This document shows, piece after piece, positions 61,448-64,000 of a stretch of 64,000 nucleotides of DNA (positions are counted from its first letter, which is position 1; every line of letters begins with the position of its first letter). Source of the stretch: an uncultured Erythrobacter sp. (GTDB taxonomy: Bacteria; Pseudomonadota; Alphaproteobacteria; Sphingomonadales; Sphingomonadaceae); contig CANMZA010000001.1 of assembly GCA_947502305.1 (NCBI GenBank), positions 310,001-374,000 on the forward strand, in the 5' to 3' direction. A model generated the notes under the pieces. That model was not told where the DNA came from. It searched no databases and saw nothing but the letters and a program-made list of their open reading frames with translations. The position numbers and the translations under genes were made by a program.

Positions 61448-62180
61448 GAGCCTGACGTCCGACAACGCTGAAGCGGCCAATCTTTCAAGAGCAGACGATG
61501 CTTCTGAAAGTGAGCGGCGCTGTGTCCTTTCTGGCGAGGTTTTACCCCGCGAGGAGCTAATCCGGCTGGCCATTTCGCCGACTGGTGATGTGTTGCCCGA
61601 CCCGAATGCAAAAGCACCGGGGCGGGGAGCATGGATTGCGCCTGATCGCCGTGCGCTTGAAACCGCGATGGCCGATGGCCATTTGAAACGGGCATTGATG
61701 CGCGCCTTCAAAGGCGGGCCGAAAGATGAAACGCTTTCCTACAATGACGATTTGCCTCAAGCGGTCGAAGCGGCGCTAACGCGGACCTTGCTTGATCGGC
61801 TGGGTTTGGAAATGCGCGGCGGCAATGTGGTGCTTGGCTCTGCTCGGATCGAAGAACAGGCGCGCACCGGGCGCATTGCGCTGGTTCTGCATGCCAGCGA
61901 CAGCAGTGAGGATGGGCGCAAAAAGCTCGACCAAGCATGGCGCGTCGGCACAGATGCCGAAGGGTCGGGATTGCGCGGGACGGTCTTGCCACTGGACCGC
62001 GACGCGCTGTCTGTGGCATTGGGCCGAGAAAATGTCGTCCATTTGGGCGTTTCTGGCAAGAATGATGGGCGGCGCAGAACGTCGTCAGCATCGGGCCGGG
62101 TGGGGCAGGCAGTGACGCGCTTGTCGAAATTTTTAGGCCAAACCGAAGGATCGCGAGACGGCAGCGACCCCCCGGACTAA
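61428..62180 (+). CDS. YlxR-type (DUF448) RNA-binding protein with C-terminal L7Ae-like part
   Basis: A 250-residue protein. RRCVLSGEVLPREELIRLAI and PGRGAWIAPDRRALETAM form the DUF448/YlxR domain; residues 110-220 resemble an L7Ae/YlxQ-like RNA-binding fold, so the two small proteins that are separate in some bacteria appear joined here. It sits between nusA and infB, the usual place. It overlaps the nusA end by 20 bases. Confidence 0.9.
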   Translation: MRTPHNESLTSDNAEAANLSRADDASESERRCVLSGEVLPREELIRLAISPTGDVLPDPNAKAPGRGAWIAPDRRALETAMADGHLKRALMRAFKGGPKDETLSYNDDLPQAVEAALTRTLLDRLGLEMRGGNVVLGSARIEEQARTGRIALVLHASDSSEDGRKKLDQAWRVGTDAEGSGLRGTVLPLDRDALSVALGRENVVHLGVSGKNDGRRRTSSASGRVGQAVTRLSKFLGQTEGSRDGSDPPD

Positions 62181-62231
62181 CGCCTTGAAGACCATATATT
62201 TTGCGCGGCTGGATATGCTTCCAGCGCGGCG

Positions 62232-62261
62232 ATGAAGAATTTTGAAGGACTGACGAGCTAG
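62232..62261 (+). other. Nine-codon open frame directly before infB
   Basis: ATG AAG AAT TTT GAA GGA CTG ACG AGC TAG encodes MKNFEGLTS and its stop abuts the infB ATG without a gap. It could couple translation to infB start or simply be chance. No Shine-Dalgarno is obvious for the short frame itself. Confidence 0.25.
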
Positions 62262-64000
62262 ATGAGCGACGAAACAGAAAAACCCGCCCGCAAACCGCTG
62301 GGTCTGAAACGACCAGTTGATGCAGGGGAGGTCAAGCAGACCTTTAGCCATGGCCGCACCAATAAGGTTGCGGTTGAGGTTAAGCGGCGCCGTAAGCTCC
62401 TGAAACCAGGCGAAACGCCTGAACCGGCCGCTGCGCCAGAGGTTGAAGCAGCGCCTGAGCCGGCACCTGCGCCCGCGCCAGAACCGGCGCCAGCTCCTGC
62501 GGCGAAGAAGCCCGCTGCGAAACCCGCGCCGAGAGCGCCTGCGGGGGAAACCGCGCAGGAACGTGTCAAGCGGATGCAGCGCGAAGCAGAAGAAGACCGC
62601 CTGAGAACCGCCGAAGCCGCGCGCAAACGCGACGATGAGAAGGCGAAACAAGAAGCAGAGGCGGAGAAAAAGCGGGCCGAAGAAAACCGCGCTCAAGAAA
62701 AGCGTGCTGAGCTAGATGCGAAAGAGGAAGCCAAGGCCGTAGCCAAAGCCGAAACCGCCGCAGCGGAAGCCGAAGCAGTAGCGCAGGAAGCGCCAGCCGC
62801 AGGCACCCCTGCGCCCGCCGCACGCAAATTTACACCGGTTGCCCGGCCCGAGCCGAAGCGCCCTGAAAAGAAGAAGAAAAAAGAAGAAAAGGGCAATGCG
62901 CAGTCCGATGGCGGCAAAGACAAGCGCCGTTCGGGCAAGCTGACCGTTACCAAGGCGCTGAATGAGGACGAAGGCCGCCGTGCCCGTAGCCTCGCCGCGC
63001 TGAAACGTGCGCGCGAAAAAGAACGCCGTATGCAAGGCGGCGGATCATCGAAGCCGCGCGAGAAACAAGTGCGCGATGTTATCGTGCCCGAGGCGATCAC
63101 TGTTGGCGAATTGGCCAAACGGATGGGCGAAAAAGGCGCAGATCTCGTCAAAGAATTGTTCAATCTGGATATGATGGTCACCGTCAACCAAACGATTGAT
63201 CAGGACACCGCAGAATTGCTGGTCGAACAATTCGGTCACAATATTGAGAAGGTTTCCGCCGACGATATTGAGATCAAGGTCGAGGAAGATGTCGATCCAG
63301 AAGAGACGCTGGAGACACGTCCGCCAGTGGTCACCATTATGGGCCACGTCGATCACGGCAAAACCTCTCTGCTGGATGCCTTGCGCGGTGCCAATGTGAC
63401 CAAGGGTGAGGCCGGCGGCATCACTCAGCATATCGGCAGCTATCAGATCAAGGCGAAGAATAAGCAGGTTATTACCTTCCTTGATACGCCGGGCCACGCC
63501 GCATTCACCGAAATGCGTCAACGCGGCGCCAATGTGACCGATATTGTGGTCTTGGTTGTGGCGGCGGATGACGGCATCATGCCGCAAACGATCGAGGCGA
63601 TTAGGCACACGCAAGCGGCCGGCGTCCCGATGATCGTTGCGATCAACAAAATGGACAAGCCAGAGGCAAATCCAGACAATATTCGCAACCGTTTGCTGGA
63701 ACACGAAGTGATCGTCGAGAAGCTGTCAGGCGAAGTGCAGGATGTCGAAGTGTCGGCAACCAAAGGCACCGGATTGGATCAGCTTGTCGAAGCGATCACT
63801 TTGCAAGCCGAATTGCTCGAATTGAAAGCCCGCCCGGACCGTGCCGCAGATGCGACCGTGATTGAGGCGCAGCTGGATAAGGGCCGCGGCCCAGTCGCCA
63901 CGGTGCTGGTCACGCGCGGCACATTGAAACGCGGCGATACGTTCGTCGTCGGCACCGAACGGGGCCGTGTGCGCGCAATCGTCAATGATGCGGGCAAACA
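62262..64000 (+). CDS. infB: Translation initiation factor IF-2, N-terminal part (continues past the window)
   Basis: At least 579 residues are visible. [20 protein letters not shown] is the IF2-associated N-terminal motif, then a long Ala/Pro/Glu/Lys-rich linker, the IF2 N-domain ([20 protein letters not shown]) and the GTPase domain with [30 protein letters not shown] and SATKGTG. It brings fMet-tRNA to the 30S. The gene is cut by the window end; it is the last visible part of the rimP-nusA operon. Confidence 0.97.
   Translation, partial: MSDETEKPARKPLGLKRPVDAGEVKQTFSHGRTNKVAVEVKRRRKLLKPGETPEPAAAPEVEAAPEPAPAPAPEPAPAPAAKKPAAKPAPRAPAGETAQERVKRMQREAEEDRLRTAEAARKRDDEKAKQEAEAEKKRAEENRAQEKRAELDAKEEAKAVAKAETAAAEAEAVAQEAPAAGTPAPAARKFTPVARPEPKRPEKKKKKEEKGNAQSDGGKDKRRSGKLTVTKALNEDEGRRARSLAALKRAREKERRMQGGGSSKPREKQVRDVIVPEAITVGELAKRMGEKGADLVKELFNLDMMVTVNQTIDQDTAELLVEQFGHNIEKVSADDIEIKVEEDVDPEETLETRPPVVTIMGHVDHGKTSLLDALRGANVTKGEAGGITQHIGSYQIKAKNKQVITFLDTPGHAAFTEMRQRGANVTDIVVLVVAADDGIMPQTIEAIRHTQAAGVPMIVAINKMDKPEANPDNIRNRLLEHEVIVEKLSGEVQDVEVSATKGTGLDQLVEAITLQAELLELKARPDRAADATVIEAQLDKGRGPVATVLVTRGTLKRGDTFVVGTERGRVRAIVNDAGK

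Overview
The window looks like chromosomal DNA of an aerobic anoxygenic phototroph of the Sphingomonadales, most likely an Erythrobacter-type member of the Erythrobacteraceae. The reasons are a photosynthesis gene cluster with purple-bacterial type 2 reaction-centre genes, spheroidene/spirilloxanthin-type carotenoid genes plus a separate crtW-crtZ pair, the absence of pufC and pufQ next to puf, a DUF1476 gene, and moderately GC-rich DNA with tightly overlapping genes. The taxon is inferred from gene content and order only.

Region 1 (1-16.5 kb) is part of the photosynthesis gene cluster. It starts inside bchP, followed by tspO and a small membrane protein on the plus strand. The minus strand carries crtF-bchC-bchX-bchY-bchZ-pufB-pufA-pufL-pufM as one train, with stem-loops between bchZ and pufB and between pufA and pufL. 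crtD and crtC diverge from crtF, and a perfect PpsR-type palindrome lies between them. bchI-bchD-bchO and a small membrane protein come back on the minus strand. Together these genes cover late bacteriochlorophyll synthesis, Mg chelatase, acyclic carotenoid end-group modification, LH1 and the reaction-centre core.

Region 2 (16.5-28.3 kb) is accessory metabolism: a ferric-iron ABC transporter (fused permease, ATPase, binding lipoprotein with a Fur-like box), ferredoxin-NADP reductase, an SDR, an aldo/keto reductase, and a TonB receptor paired with a large secreted lipoprotein.

Region 3 (28.3-37.3 kb) is a reduced type IV secretion operon: a TPR protein, then virB1, B2, B3, B4, B6, B9, B10 and B11. 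No virB5, virB7, virB8, virD4 or relaxase is visible. Region 4 (37.3-51.6 kb) holds ppk-ppx, a queuosine-precursor transporter, tRNA-Arg(TCT), a NUDIX hydrolase, a candidate small RNA with a sigma-54-like promoter, grxD-bolA, DUF1476, a quinone oxidoreductase, leuC/leuD, a thioesterase, crtW-crtZ and two tandem paralogues of unknown function.

Region 5 (51.6-57.6 kb) is the most unusual part. A phage-shock-protein locus with divergent pspF and a textbook sigma-54 promoter drives a short membrane peptide, pspA, pspB and pspC. These are followed by seven overlapping genes for small one-helix membrane proteins; six share a C-terminal signature (ER-I-x-TD ... EI-x-ALR), and the seventh carries a shortened version. 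Region 6 (57.7-64 kb) has two tandem PilZ proteins and then the housekeeping rimP-nusA-ylxR-infB operon, with infB cut by the window edge.
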